NCBI GenBank assembly: GCA_963753245.1
Contig: CAVWBK010000005.1
Coordinates: 186,001-250,000 of the forward strand
Source: VRUE01 sp963753245
GTDB taxonomy: Bacteria; Actinomycetota; Thermoleophilia; Solirubrobacterales; 70-9
Direction: 5' to 3'
DNA: 64,000 bases
The position numbers and the translations under genes were made by a program. The notes under the pieces were generated by a model, which was given only the letters and a program-made list of their open reading frames with translations, was not told where the DNA came from and searched no databases. This document shows, piece after piece, positions 29,575-40,068 of the stretch (its first letter is position 1; each line of letters begins with the position of its first letter).

Positions 29575-31677
29575 ATGACCACGCTGTCAGTCCTATTTCC
29601 CCCCCTGGCAAGCCTCAACGTCAAGTACATCGCCGCCGCGCTTTTGCTCGCCCTGCTGGTGCTCTTGCTGGCGATCAGCATCACCCAGCGGCGGGCCAAA
29701 GAAAAAGGAAAGGTCAAGGCGCCCAAGGCGCCGAAGAAGGTCAAGGCGCCGAAGCCACCAAAGGGCGCCAGGAAGGGTTCCGCCGCGCGCGCGGCGGCCG
29801 CCGCGGCCTCGAGCGGCGCCGCACCGCCGCCGGCCACCGCACCGCCGCCAAGCGCCCCGCCTCCGCCAGGCGCCGCGGGCAGCATTCCCGCGACGCAATC
29901 GCAGTCGATGGTTCCGCCGCCGGCCCCGCCGATCGCTCCCAGCCAAGCTTCCCCGCCACAGCCCGCTGCTCCCCCACCGCCCCCGGCGGCGGCCGGGATC
30001 TCGCCGGCGCCCGTGGCGGGCTCGCCAGCCCTTGATGCCAAGGCGAAACGCAAACAGGCCCGCGACCAACAGCGCGCAGCCCGTACCGAACATCGCAAAC
30101 GAAACCAAGAAGAGGCCAAACGGCGCAAAGAAGAACGCTTGCGCAAACGGGCCGAACGCGGCAAGGGCGCTCCGGCGGGCACTCGCTCGGCAAAGAAGGC
30201 CCGCAAGGAGTCGGCCAAAGCCGAGCGCCAGATCGCCGCTGCGCGCGCCGCCCAAGAGCGTGAGTTGCTCGAGCGCGGCTCCCAGCAGGCCGGCGCCGCC
30301 GCTGGGTTCGCACCGCCACCGCCTCCACCGATCGCCCAACCGCCCCAGGCTCAGGCGCCGGCCCCGAGCCCGCCGATGCCCGCGCAATCAAGCGGCGCGG
30401 TGCCCCCAGGGGGACAGAACCCGGCCGAGGCCGAACAGCGGGTGCGCTCGAAAGTCGATGAGATCCAGCACGAGGAGGAGCGGATCCGGGTCGAGGCCGA
30501 GCGCCGGATTCAGGAGGCCGAGCGCCTGCAGCGTGAGGCAGAGGCGCGGGTCACCCAGGCCCAGAGCGGACCCCAGATCACGCAGCCGATCGCGGCCGTA
30601 CCGCCGCTCGGCTCGCCCCCCCCGCCCGCGATCGCCACGCCGCCCCCGCCGCAGACGCCGCCGGCTGACATGCAGACGGCAGAGCATTTGATCCAACAGG
30701 AACGAGCGCTACAGGAACGCTCGATCGAGGAGGCGCAGAGCCGCCTTCGCGAGATGGAGATGCGCACCAAAGAGGCCGAGCGCCGCGCGACCGAGGCCGC
30801 GCGGTTGGCACAGCTGAAGTCTGAGGAGAACGAGCGAGAGCGCCGCTTGGGCGAGATCCGTGACTCGGTTGCCCAGGCCGAGGAGCGCGCCCGCGAAGCC
30901 GAGCGCCGCGCGGTCGAAGCCGAGCAGGCCGTGGTGCGCGCCGTGCAATCACCGCCCACTGCGCCCGCCGCCGGATCGCCGCTGCCCCCGGGGCCCGCTG
31001 CCGGTGCGCCGCCGCCGCCAAGGCCCGAGATGCCGCTGCCCACGCCTCCGACACCATCCCCTGGGCCCCCGTCGCCGCCGGGGCCCCCCGCCGGGCCGCC
31101 GGGGGCGGGAGCACCACCGAGTGCGCCGGGCCCGCCCCCGCCGCCACCGGCCGCCGCCCCGCCACCGCTGGGTCAGCCCTCCGGAGCGCTACCACCGCCC
31201 AAAGTGCAGCTCTCCCAGTCCCCGCCACCGCCGAGCCCACCGGTGCCGCCGCCGCCCGGCCCCCCGATCCCACCCCCGCAGGCCTCCCCGCCGGCGCCCT
31301 CGGCCCCGCCACCGGGCTACGGTCAGCCGCCTCACGCCACCGCGCCGGGCGCGGCACCGACACCGCCGGCTCCGACGCCGCCGACGCCGCCGGCCGCTCC
31401 CCCCGCCGCGCCGCCCCCGCCCGCCGGCTTTCCCCAACAGCCGCCAGCGGGCCCGCCGGCGCAGCCCGCCGCGCCCCAACCCCAGGCTGGAGGGATCAAT
31501 CTCAACACGGTCACCTTCGAGCAGCTGCGCGGCGAGAACCTCTCGGTCACCCAGGCGACCCGACTCCTGGCCCACCGCGAGCGGCTGGGCAGGTTCGGCT
31601 CGGTCGATGAGCTCGATCAGATTCCCGGCTTCCCCCAGGATGTCTTGGACGATCTGAAGCGCCGCTCAAGCGTCTGA
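29575..31677 (+). CDS. Proline-rich membrane-anchored protein with ComEA-like HhH tail
   Basis: A 700-residue protein with one N-terminal membrane segment (about residues 17-37), then a basic Lys/Arg/Ala tract and low-complexity Pro/Ala blocks. Two stretches (about 285-330 and 375-455) are charged heptad-like coiled coil. Another Pro-rich block of about 170 residues precedes a final 60-residue helix-hairpin-helix module (INLNTVTFEQLRG to DELDQIPGFPQDVLDDLK), the ComEA fold that binds DNA. The positive-inside rule places most of it in the cytoplasm. I do not know the family; DNA tethering at the membrane is a guess. Confidence 0.65.
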   Translation: MTTLSVLFPPLASLNVKYIAAALLLALLVLLLAISITQRRAKEKGKVKAPKAPKKVKAPKPPKGARKGSAARAAAAAASSGAAPPPATAPPPSAPPPPGAAGSIPATQSQSMVPPPAPPIAPSQASPPQPAAPPPPPAAAGISPAPVAGSPALDAKAKRKQARDQQRAARTEHRKRNQEEAKRRKEERLRKRAERGKGAPAGTRSAKKARKESAKAERQIAAARAAQERELLERGSQQAGAAAGFAPPPPPPIAQPPQAQAPAPSPPMPAQSSGAVPPGGQNPAEAEQRVRSKVDEIQHEEERIRVEAERRIQEAERLQREAEARVTQAQSGPQITQPIAAVPPLGSPPPPAIATPPPPQTPPADMQTAEHLIQQERALQERSIEEAQSRLREMEMRTKEAERRATEAARLAQLKSEENERERRLGEIRDSVAQAEERAREAERRAVEAEQAVVRAVQSPPTAPAAGSPLPPGPAAGAPPPPRPEMPLPTPPTPSPGPPSPPGPPAGPPGAGAPPSAPGPPPPPPAAAPPPLGQPSGALPPPKVQLSQSPPPPSPPVPPPPGPPIPPPQASPPAPSAPPPGYGQPPHATAPGAAPTPPAPTPPTPPAAPPAAPPPPAGFPQQPPAGPPAQPAAPQPQAGGINLNTVTFEQLRGENLSVTQATRLLAHRERLGRFGSVDELDQIPGFPQDVLDDLKRRSSV

Positions 31678-31686
31678 GGAGGGGGA

Positions 31687-33063
31687 CTAGAGCCCGTAGG
31701 CCTCGAGTAGTTTCAGCCAGATCTCGCTGCGTGTCGGGTAGGCGGCGACGGCGTGGCGCAGCCGCTCGAGCGGGACCTCACCGACGATCGCCACCGTGGC
31801 GGCCTGCAGCAGCTCGGCGGTCTCAAAGCCGGTGAAGGTGGCGCCGAGGATCGTGCTCTGCGCGGGATCGACGACGATCCTCGCGGTGCCACCGGTGTCC
31901 TTGCCATAGAAGCTGGCGCCAGCCGTGGCGTCGGTGGGGACATCGACGGCTTTGACCTTCAGCCCTTCATCTTCTGCTTGCCCGAGGGTCTTTCCGACGG
32001 CGGCGACCTGGGGATCGGTGAAGGTGACCCGCGGTGAGCCGATTGCTTCGGCGATCGCCTTGACCGGATGCCCGAGCGCGTTCTCGCCCACCACCCAACC
32101 CTGGTACTTGCCCATGTGGGTGAACAGGGCGCGGCCGTTGATGTCCCCGACCGCATAGAGCCAGTCGCGCCCGCCCACCCTGAGCCGGTCGTCCGTCTCG
32201 ATGAAGCCGTTCTTGGCAGCCGAAACGCCAACCGAGTCAAGGCCGATTCCGGCGCTGCGCGCCTTGCGCCCGACGGCGACGAGGAGCTCGGTGGCTTCGA
32301 TTTGCTCGCCGCGATCGAGCTCGACGACGAGGCCGCCAGCGGTCGCGCTGACTCGCTTTGCCAGAGCGCCGGCGTGAACGTCGACTCCGTGCTCCTGGGC
32401 CAGCGCGCTAGCCAGCTGTTCCCCGGCAAAGGGCTCCTCGCGTGGCAAGATCTGCGCCTCACCCTCGATCAGGGTGACCTCGGTCCCCAGCGTCGACCAG
32501 GCCTGGGCCAGCTCGCAGCCGACCGGACCGCCGCCAAGGACGATCATGCTCGCCGGCACCTCCCTGGCGGTCGTCGCCTCGCGGTTGTTCCAGACGCGCA
32601 CCGAGTCGAGCCCATCGATCGGCGGCATCGCGGCGCCGCTACCGGTGGCGAGGACCACGATTCGCTTCGCGCGCAGGGTCTGATCGCCGACCGCGACCAG
32701 GCGCTCGCCGACAAGGCGTCCCTCGCCTCGGAAGAGCTCGATCCCGTGCTCCTCTAGCCAGGGAAGTTGAGCCGAGTCGCTGAGCTCGTGGATCACCTGA
32801 TCGCGACGGGCGAGGACCGCGGCCGGGTCGAGCTCGCCGCTCAGCGCCTCGGCTGTGCCCGGCACCCGCCGTGCCTCGGCAAGTAGCTCTGCCGGTCGCA
32901 GCAGCGCCTTGGAGGGCATGCAGGCGTAGTAGGAGCACTCGCCGCCGACCAGGTGGGCCTCGACGATCGCCACGCTCATCCCGCCGTCGGCCAGGCGTCC
33001 GGCGCAGACCTCTCCCGGGGCACCGGCCCCGACCACGATTGCGTCGAAATCGCGCTCGCTCAC
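31687..33063 (-). CDS. FAD-dependent pyridine nucleotide-disulfide oxidoreductase
   Basis: Flavin disulfide reductase (458 aa) of the dihydrolipoamide dehydrogenase / mercuric reductase / mycothione reductase superfamily. FAD motif AIVVGAGAPGEVCAGRLADGG is at the start, and the redox pair is in GGECSYYACMPSKAL (Cys-x4-Cys). The NAD(P) motif VLGGGPVGCELAQAWSTLG is near residue 180, and the C-terminal dimerisation domain has the usual two-fold contact region. The His-Glu dyad of true lipoamide dehydrogenase is not evident at the C-terminus, so the substrate is open. GTG at 33063 is the chosen start. Confidence 0.85.
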   Translation of the reverse strand: MSERDFDAIVVGAGAPGEVCAGRLADGGMSVAIVEAHLVGGECSYYACMPSKALLRPAELLAEARRVPGTAEALSGELDPAAVLARRDQVIHELSDSAQLPWLEEHGIELFRGEGRLVGERLVAVGDQTLRAKRIVVLATGSGAAMPPIDGLDSVRVWNNREATTAREVPASMIVLGGGPVGCELAQAWSTLGTEVTLIEGEAQILPREEPFAGEQLASALAQEHGVDVHAGALAKRVSATAGGLVVELDRGEQIEATELLVAVGRKARSAGIGLDSVGVSAAKNGFIETDDRLRVGGRDWLYAVGDINGRALFTHMGKYQGWVVGENALGHPVKAIAEAIGSPRVTFTDPQVAAVGKTLGQAEDEGLKVKAVDVPTDATAGASFYGKDTGGTARIVVDPAQSTILGATFTGFETAELLQAATVAIVGEVPLERLRHAVAAYPTRSEIWLKLLEAYGL

Positions 33064-33096
33064 CCCCACACCGTACAATCGGTGCAGACATAGCAC

Positions 33097-33455
33097 GGGG
33101 GCGACAGGCTTCGACGTGGTCGGTCCGTGCGAACGGTTGCAGGCCGAGGTTGCCGGAGGCCTCGTTAAACCCCGGCACCAACCAATACGTGCGGACCATG
33201 AGTTCGCCCTCGCTGCTTAGTCAATAGCTAAGTGAGTGAGAGTCGGTCCACTCCCGCCCGCGGGGTGGGGCACCGGCTTCAGAAGCGGGCTCACCCGGGT
33301 GGATCGCCCCGTCCACCAGGGGACAATCAAGAGGGCTCTATCTCCCGCAGTGCCTGCCGGCGCGGACCCCGGGAGACGAGACTAAAGCGCCGGCTAAGCC
33401 TGTAGAGACCCTCGCACCGCGGCCGCGGACCCGAGTTCAATTCTCGGCGCCTCCA
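33097..33455 (+). ncRNA. ssrA: Transfer-messenger RNA (tmRNA)
   Basis: Rescues stalled ribosomes. The 5' GGGGGCG (33097-33103) pairs with CGCCTCC (33448-33454) to form the alanyl acceptor stem, followed by the discriminator A; CCA is not encoded. The T-arm GAGTTCAATTCTC is at 33433-33445. The mRNA-like part has a resume codon GCG at 33191 (A at -4) and encodes ADHEFALAA before TAG at 33218-33220. The 3' half contains several GC-rich pseudoknot-like segments. Confidence 0.95.
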
Positions 33456-33465
33456 TAGATTTCCT

Positions 33466-33482
33466 GGGGACCGATCGTCCCC
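33466..33482. terminator. Short hairpin after tmRNA
   Basis: A 6-bp stem (33466-33471 with 33477-33482) follows the tmRNA by 10 nt and reaches the last base of the convergent redoxin gene. No T-tract follows. Confidence 0.3.
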
Positions 33483-34063
33483 TAGCCAGGCGAGCCAGCG
33501 CCTGCTCTTGCCCGCAGCCAGGCGAGCACCGCGGCCGCGTCGCGGTCGGGCGGAAAGACGGGGTAGAAGACCTTGACGATCCGGCCCCTCTCGGCGATCA
33601 GGGTCAGCCGTTTGTAGAGGGTCATGCCGCCCGTGGTGAAGGTTGGCACGGCGATCGCCGTCGCGAGTTTCAGGTCGGAGTCGCTGAGTAGGGGGAAGCC
33701 GATCTGCTCGCGGCGAGCGAACTGCGACTGTTCCAGTGGGGTCTGGGCGCTGATCCCGACCAGCCTGGCCCCGCGACCTGTGAACTCGGCGAGGTTGTCG
33801 CGATAGGCGCAGCTCTGCGGCGTGCAGCCGCGGGCGCCGGGAATGTCGTCCCAGCCATCGGGCAGCGCCACGCCGGGGGTGCCGGTGCGCGGGTAGAGGT
33901 AGGCGATCAAAAGCGTGGTGGCGAGCGCGGCCAGATCGAGCGCTTCACCATGGGTCGAATCGAGGCGCACAGAGGGGAGCGTTAGGCCGGGCAGGTGCGC
34001 GGCGGCGCCGTCATCGACCGGGACCGGGAGGCCCTCGGGGAACTCGCGATAGCTCGAGCTCAC
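33482..34063 (-). CDS. Redoxin / BCP-like peroxiredoxin
   Basis: AhpC/TSA-type thioredoxin-fold protein (193 aa). YLYPRTGTPG is followed not by Cys but by an inserted loop of about 16 residues, after which GCTPQSCAYRDNLAEF supplies a Cys-x4-Cys pair as in BCP peroxiredoxins. Thiol peroxidase activity is likely. GTG at 34063 overlaps the stop of the glycosylase gene (GTGA), which decides this start over a longer frame. Confidence 0.8.
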   Translation of the reverse strand: MSSSYREFPEGLPVPVDDGAAAHLPGLTLPSVRLDSTHGEALDLAALATTLLIAYLYPRTGTPGVALPDGWDDIPGARGCTPQSCAYRDNLAEFTGRGARLVGISAQTPLEQSQFARREQIGFPLLSDSDLKLATAIAVPTFTTGGMTLYKRLTLIAERGRIVKVFYPVFPPDRDAAAVLAWLRARAGAGSPG

Positions 34064-34602
34064 CGCTGATCCCCGTCCTGGCAGGCACGGGCCAGATCCG
34101 CCCACGGCTGCGGATCCCAGAATCTTCGTGCGCGGCCAGAGGTCGAGGGCAGGACCCAGATCTCGGCGCCGCCGACGCGCTCGGACTGGGGCCCGTATTG
34201 GACCTGGCGCTCGAGCGCGCCGCGGGCGGCGTTCTTGCCGTTGAAGGCGAGGCGTCGCGGTTCGGACGTCGCGATCGCGCTCTGCAGTCGGGCCAGGTCA
34301 AACTCAGTCGTGCCGAGCTCCTGATCGGAGCCGTAGCTGACCTTGCAGATGTCGGTCAGGCCGATACCGAACTCGGGCAACCTCGCGTATTCGCTCGCCG
34401 GCAAAAGGAGCGGCGTCAGGCCGACCTCCCAGATCGTCTGCCAGAAGCGGTTGCCGGGGCCCGCGTAGTAGGCGCCCGCCGCGGCCGACGCCCTGCCGGG
34501 AGCCGTGCCGCAGAAGACGACCCGCAGGTCGGGCCCGAGGATGTCGGGTAGTACGCCAGCCACGTCGAGACGGTAACCGGGTTCGGTGTGCCGCGACTGC
34601 AA
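34060..34602 (-). CDS. mug: MUG/TDG-type mismatch-specific DNA glycosylase
   Basis: Uracil-DNA-glycosylase superfamily protein (180 aa), removing mispaired or deaminated bases. ILGPDLRVVFCGTAPGRASAAAG and GPGNRFWQTIWEVGLTP match the MUG/TDG layout, with the late LPSTSGRARRFWDPQPW loop. Motif I reads GTAPG instead of GINPG, so the water-activating Asn of E. coli MUG is Ala; deoxyinosine- or hypoxanthine-type specificity is possible. It leads a two-gene operon with the redoxin. Confidence 0.83.
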   Translation of the reverse strand: MQSRHTEPGYRLDVAGVLPDILGPDLRVVFCGTAPGRASAAAGAYYAGPGNRFWQTIWEVGLTPLLLPASEYARLPEFGIGLTDICKVSYGSDQELGTTEFDLARLQSAIATSEPRRLAFNGKNAARGALERQVQYGPQSERVGGAEIWVLPSTSGRARRFWDPQPWADLARACQDGDQR

Positions 34603-34603
34603 C

Positions 34604-34609
34604 TAGTCT
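34604..34609 (+). promoter_or_regulatory. Leaderless -10 of the DUF1697 gene
   Basis: TAGTCT ends 6 nt before the ATG at 34616, with no RBS. It sits 1 nt past the divergent mug start. Confidence 0.45.
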
Positions 34610-34615
34610 CGGTCG

Positions 34616-35152
34616 ATGGCGAAATTTGCGGCCTTTCTGCGCGGCGTCAACCTCGGCAAGAGTCGCCGGGTAAAAAATGAGCAGCTGCGAGCGGCCTTTG
34701 AGGGGCTCGGCTTTGCGGCGGTCTCGACCTTCCGCGCCAGCGGCAACCTGATCTTCGAGGCCGGCGGTGGCACCGATCCGCAGGCGCGACTGGAAGCCGG
34801 CCTGGCCACCGAGCTCGGTTTTCAGGTCAGCGTTTTTCTGCGCTCGGCTCGCCAGCTATCCCGGATCGCGGCGCAGGAGCCGTTTGAGCCCGCCCAAATC
34901 GAGGCTTCCAAGGGCAAGCTTCAGATCGCCCTGCTTGCCGGCCCGCCGAGCTCGGTGGGGCGCCGCAAGGCCCTGGCCCTGGCCGGGGAGGCGGACCTGC
35001 TCGCGATCCGCGCTGCGGAGCTCTACTGGTTGCCGAGCGCCGGGACCCTTCAGAGTGAGCTCGACTTGAAGGTTCTGGAGGCGCTCCTCGGGCCCTGGAC
35101 GATGCGAACCATGGGGACGATCGAGCAGCTCGCGGCCAAGCTCAAGACCTAG
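34616..35152 (+). CDS. DUF1697 family protein
   Basis: Conserved 178-residue protein of unknown function with the family hallmarks KFAAFLRGVNLGKSRRVKNEQLRAAFEGLGFAAVSTFRASGNLIFE at the start and TMRTMGTIEQLAAKL near the end. Two ferredoxin-like halves are described for the fold. No catalytic residue is obvious. Confidence 0.88.
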   Translation: MAKFAAFLRGVNLGKSRRVKNEQLRAAFEGLGFAAVSTFRASGNLIFEAGGGTDPQARLEAGLATELGFQVSVFLRSARQLSRIAAQEPFEPAQIEASKGKLQIALLAGPPSSVGRRKALALAGEADLLAIRAAELYWLPSAGTLQSELDLKVLEALLGPWTMRTMGTIEQLAAKLKT

Positions 35153-35200
35153 CCGAGGTCCTGGGCGCCCCAGCGCCGCGACTCGATTCGTGCGACTCGC

Positions 35201-35707
35201 CTAATCCGTGGCGGTCACGAGCGAGAGCTCGGGTGGGCTGGCCAGGGTCTGGAAGACCACGCAGTAGCGCTCGGTCAGTTCCAGCAAAGTTGCCAGTTCG
35301 TCCTCGCCTGCCGTGCTCTGCAGCTCGAAGGACAGTCGGATCGCCGAGAAGCCGACCGCGGCGTCATTGGCGACGGCCATCGTCCCCCGGAAGTCGAGAT
35401 CACCCTCGGCATGCACCTGCCCGGACTCGACCGAGATTCCCAACGAGGTGGCGACCGCGCGAAGCGTCACCCCCGCACAGGCGACGAGTGCCTCGAGCAG
35501 CATGTCGCCGGAGCAAAGCTCTGAACCATCACCCCCGGAGGCCGGGTGCAGGCCGGCCTCGGCGAGGGCACGGCCTGTCTGCACCGAGCAGGAGATGCCT
35601 TCACCGAGCTCACCGCTGGCGGCGAGGGTGATCAGAGCCGAGGCGGGGTCGCTCGCGTAGCGTTCCTTGAGCGGGGCCTGGATCCCCCGCAGCTGACCTT
35701 GGTCCAT
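35201..35707 (-). CDS. OsmC/Ohr family protein
   Basis: OsmC-like protein of 168 residues. The active Cys of VACAGVTLRAVATSLGI lies near residue 90, and the second family Cys in TERYCVVFQTL near residue 151, matching the peroxidatic and resolving pair. Such proteins detoxify organic hydroperoxides. ATG 35707 is chosen because upstream sequence belongs to the divergent ABC-F promoter. The ABC-F gene starts 48 nt away on the other strand. Confidence 0.85.
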   Translation of the reverse strand: MDQGQLRGIQAPLKERYASDPASALITLAASGELGEGISCSVQTGRALAEAGLHPASGGDGSELCSGDMLLEALVACAGVTLRAVATSLGISVESGQVHAEGDLDFRGTMAVANDAAVGFSAIRLSFELQSTAGEDELATLLELTERYCVVFQTLASPPELSLVTATD

Positions 35708-35755
35708 GCCCGCCAGGTTACGCCCCGCTGGCGGTCGACTAGTTTGGCTGACCCG

Positions 35756-37628
<1,873 letters not shown>

Positions 37629-37654
<26 letters not shown>

Positions 37655-38987
37655 CCTGGGCGCCCTTACCCGGGGCGAGGGTGATGTTTCGAACCTTGAC
37701 CTTCTCCGGTCTCGGGTCGGGTGCGCGCAGCTCGGCGCGCTCGATAATAGCCTCCAGCACGACCTTCATCTCGTATTCGGCGAAGGCGGCCCCGATGCAG
37801 CGGCGCACGCCACCGCCGAAGGGAATCCAGGCGTAGTTATCGAGCTTGGCATCGAGGAAGCGCTCGGGGCGGAACTCCTGCGGTTCGGGGAAAAGGTCCT
37901 CGCGGTAGTGAAGCGCCGCGATCGCGGGCAAGACGAAGGTGCCGGCCGGTAGCTGATAGCCCGCGATGGTCAGCGCCGAGGTCAGCTTGCGGGCGACGTC
38001 GACGATCACCGGCCGGGCCCGCAGGGTCTCCTTGATCGTCGCTTCGAGGTAGCCCGCCTCGCCGGCACCGAGCGACTCGCGCAGCTGCCCCAGTGCCCGC
38101 GGGCTGCGCAGCAATCGCTCCATTGCCCAGGCCAGCCCGGTCGCGGTCGTCTCATGGCCGGCACCGAGCACCGTCACCAGCTCATCGCGCAGCTCCTCAT
38201 CGCTCATCGGAGCGCCGTCATCGTGGCGCGCTTCCAAGAGCAGAGAGAGGACATCGTCGTGCTCGCCTGCACCGGCGCCAAGCTCCGCGCGGCGCAGGGC
38301 GATCTCCTCGTAGATGAACTGATCGAGTGCGGTGCGGGCGCGGAGGAATTTGCCCCATGGGCTCAGCGCTCCGAAGTTGCGGCGCAAGACCGGCAAGGCG
38401 GTCACCGCATTGACGCGGTGGCTGAAGGTCTCGATCAGCCCAGCGAAGCGGTCCAGGCGCTGCTCGTCATGGACGCCGAAGACGGCGCGCATGATCACCG
38501 CAAGGGTGATCCGTTGGGTGTGGGGTCGCAGTGCGAAGGGCTCACCGACCGGCCAGCTCTCCATCTCGCGCAGCGTCGTTTCGCGGATCAGCTCGCCGTA
38601 GCCCTGCACCCGCTCGCCGTGAAACGGTGGTAGCAGCAGCTTGCGCTGGCGCATATGCGGTTGCTCGTCGAGGGTGAGCACCGAGTTGGGCCCAAGGGCT
38701 GGCTCGAGCACCGTCGCGTTCGCCTCCCCGGCGTGCATCTGTCCCGGCGGGCCGGTGAAGACCTGTTTGACCAGCTCCGGGGCGGTGAGGTAGACGAGGC
38801 GGCCGAAGAAGGGGAAGCGCACGGTAAAGATGTCGCCGTAGGTGCGCTGCAGGGCGGTCAAAAAGCCAAGCGGCTCGCGCGCGTAGCGAAGCACCTGAAG
38901 CGCGGCCGGCGTCCGCGGACCGGGCGGGAGCGAGGATCGCGGCGAGGGGCTCGCGCGCGCCGGTCGGCCGATCGTTGCCTGCTCCAT
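37629..38987 (-). CDS. Cytochrome P450
   Basis: Soluble bacterial P450 (452 aa). The I-helix GAGHETTATGLAWAMERLL carries the acid-alcohol pair, KETLRARPV the E-x-x-R, and FGGGVRRCIGAAFAEYE the heme Cys loop near residue 400. The substrate is unknown; redox partners are not adjacent. An 18-bp palindrome and a TAGGCT box lie directly upstream. Confidence 0.95.
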
Positions 38988-38994
38988 CTCAGAA

Positions 38995-39000
38995 AGCCTA
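38995..39000 (-). promoter_or_regulatory. Leaderless -10 of the P450 gene
   Basis: TAGGCT (minus strand) ends 7 nt before the P450 ATG; no RBS is visible. Confidence 0.45.
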
Positions 39001-39008
39001 CGCGATCA

Positions 39009-39026
39009 ACTGGCTGCCCAGCCAGT
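39009..39026. promoter_or_regulatory. 18-bp palindrome between purU and P450
   Basis: Two perfect 8-bp arms (39009-39016, 39019-39026) flank 2 nt. It overlaps where the -35 of the P450 promoter should lie and is 18 nt past the purU stop, so it is either a repressor operator or a purU transcript-end hairpin without T-tract. Confidence 0.45.
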
Positions 39027-39043
39027 CGGAATGCGTTCGTCGC

Positions 39044-39901
39044 TCAGAAGACGATCGTGCGCTCGCCGTCCAGCAGCAGGCGGTCATCGATATGGGCTTT
39101 GACCGCATGGGCCAAGACCAGACGCTCAATGTCGCGGCCGATCCGCTTCAGGTCCTCGGTCTCATCGCGATGGCTGACGCGGGTCACGTCTTGGTCGATG
39201 ATCGGCCCGGCATCGAGCTCCTCGCTGACGTAATGCGCGGTCGCGCCGATCAGCTTGACCCCGCGCTCGTGGGCGCGCTGGTAGGGCTCGGCGCCGCTGA
39301 AGGCGGGCAGAAAGCTGTGATGGATGTTGATCGCCGGCGCCCCGAGCTCTGCCAGGAAGCTGGCCGAGAGCACCTGCATGTAGCGGGCGAGGACGAGCAG
39401 GTCGATCCTGCCGGCGAGCAGCTCCAGCGCGCGGAGCTCCGCGGCGGGCTTTGAATCCTTGGCGACCGGGATGTGGTGAAAGGGCAGGCCCAGCGAGGCG
39501 ACCTGCTCGCCGTGGTCGGGGTGGTTTGAGATCACGCAGAGGATCTCAGCGCCGAGCTCGCCGCTGCGCCAGCGCCAGAGCAAATCCGAGAGACAGTGGT
39601 CCTCACGGGAGACCATGATCGCCAGCCGCTTGCGCTGGGCGGACTCGGCGAAGCGGTGCTCCATCTCAAATTTCCCCGCGATCTCGCGCTCAAAGCGCGC
39701 GTAGAGATCGGGGCGCTCGCTGGTCGGGAGGGCGTCGAACTCCATCCGCATGAAGAACCTGCCCTCGCGATTTGAGTGCTGGTCGGCGTCGATGATGTTG
39801 AGGCCCGCGGCGGCGAGAAAACCGCTGACCGCGGCGATCAGCCCGGGACGGTCGGGGCAGGCGAGCAGCAGGCGGGTTGTCGGTTTCGCGGCGATCGGCA
39901 A
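39044..39901 (-). CDS. purU: Formyltetrahydrofolate deformylase
   Basis: Hydrolyses 10-formyl-THF to formate and THF, balancing one-carbon pools (285 aa with the TTG start at 39901). An N-terminal ACT domain (LLLACPDRPGLIAAVSGFLAAAGLNI) is followed by a formyltransferase-like domain with LARYMQVLSASFLAELGAPAINIHHSFLPAF and GVKLIGATAHYVSEELDAGPII. The frame stays open 186 nt further upstream; the start was chosen to match the 280-residue E. coli length. Confidence 0.9.
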   Translation of the reverse strand: MPIAAKPTTRLLLACPDRPGLIAAVSGFLAAAGLNIIDADQHSNREGRFFMRMEFDALPTSERPDLYARFEREIAGKFEMEHRFAESAQRKRLAIMVSREDHCLSDLLWRWRSGELGAEILCVISNHPDHGEQVASLGLPFHHIPVAKDSKPAAELRALELLAGRIDLLVLARYMQVLSASFLAELGAPAINIHHSFLPAFSGAEPYQRAHERGVKLIGATAHYVSEELDAGPIIDQDVTRVSHRDETEDLKRIGRDIERLVLAHAVKAHIDDRLLLDGERTIVF

Positions 39902-40018
39902 ATGATCGGCGATTGCAGGCGCTTTGTTGGATTTGGGCGCAAGAACTGATTCAAGGCCAAGTGGCGGGCGCAACTTGGCGCCTGGCGCTGTGGCGATTCG
40001 CACGCGCTTGTAAGCAAG

Positions 40019-40034
40019 TGTGATCGAGCTCACC
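40019..40034. promoter_or_regulatory. CRP-like operator upstream of the Rpf-like gene
   Basis: TGTGA-N6-TCACC, with a perfect GTGA-N6-TCAC core at 40020-40033, lies 35 nt before the TTG of the Rpf-like gene and upstream of purU on the other strand. CRP of M. tuberculosis (Rv3676) uses this core and is known to control rpfA. Confidence 0.55.
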
Positions 40035-40068
40035 CAGCGGCCGCGGCCAAGCGGCAACGGTCCCGCGC

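Noticed and set aside
39902..40068. c-di-AMP (ydaO) riboswitch before the rpf-like gene
   Set aside because: Such switches precede rpf genes in other Actinobacteria, but the region is short and lacks the conserved blocks I can recall.
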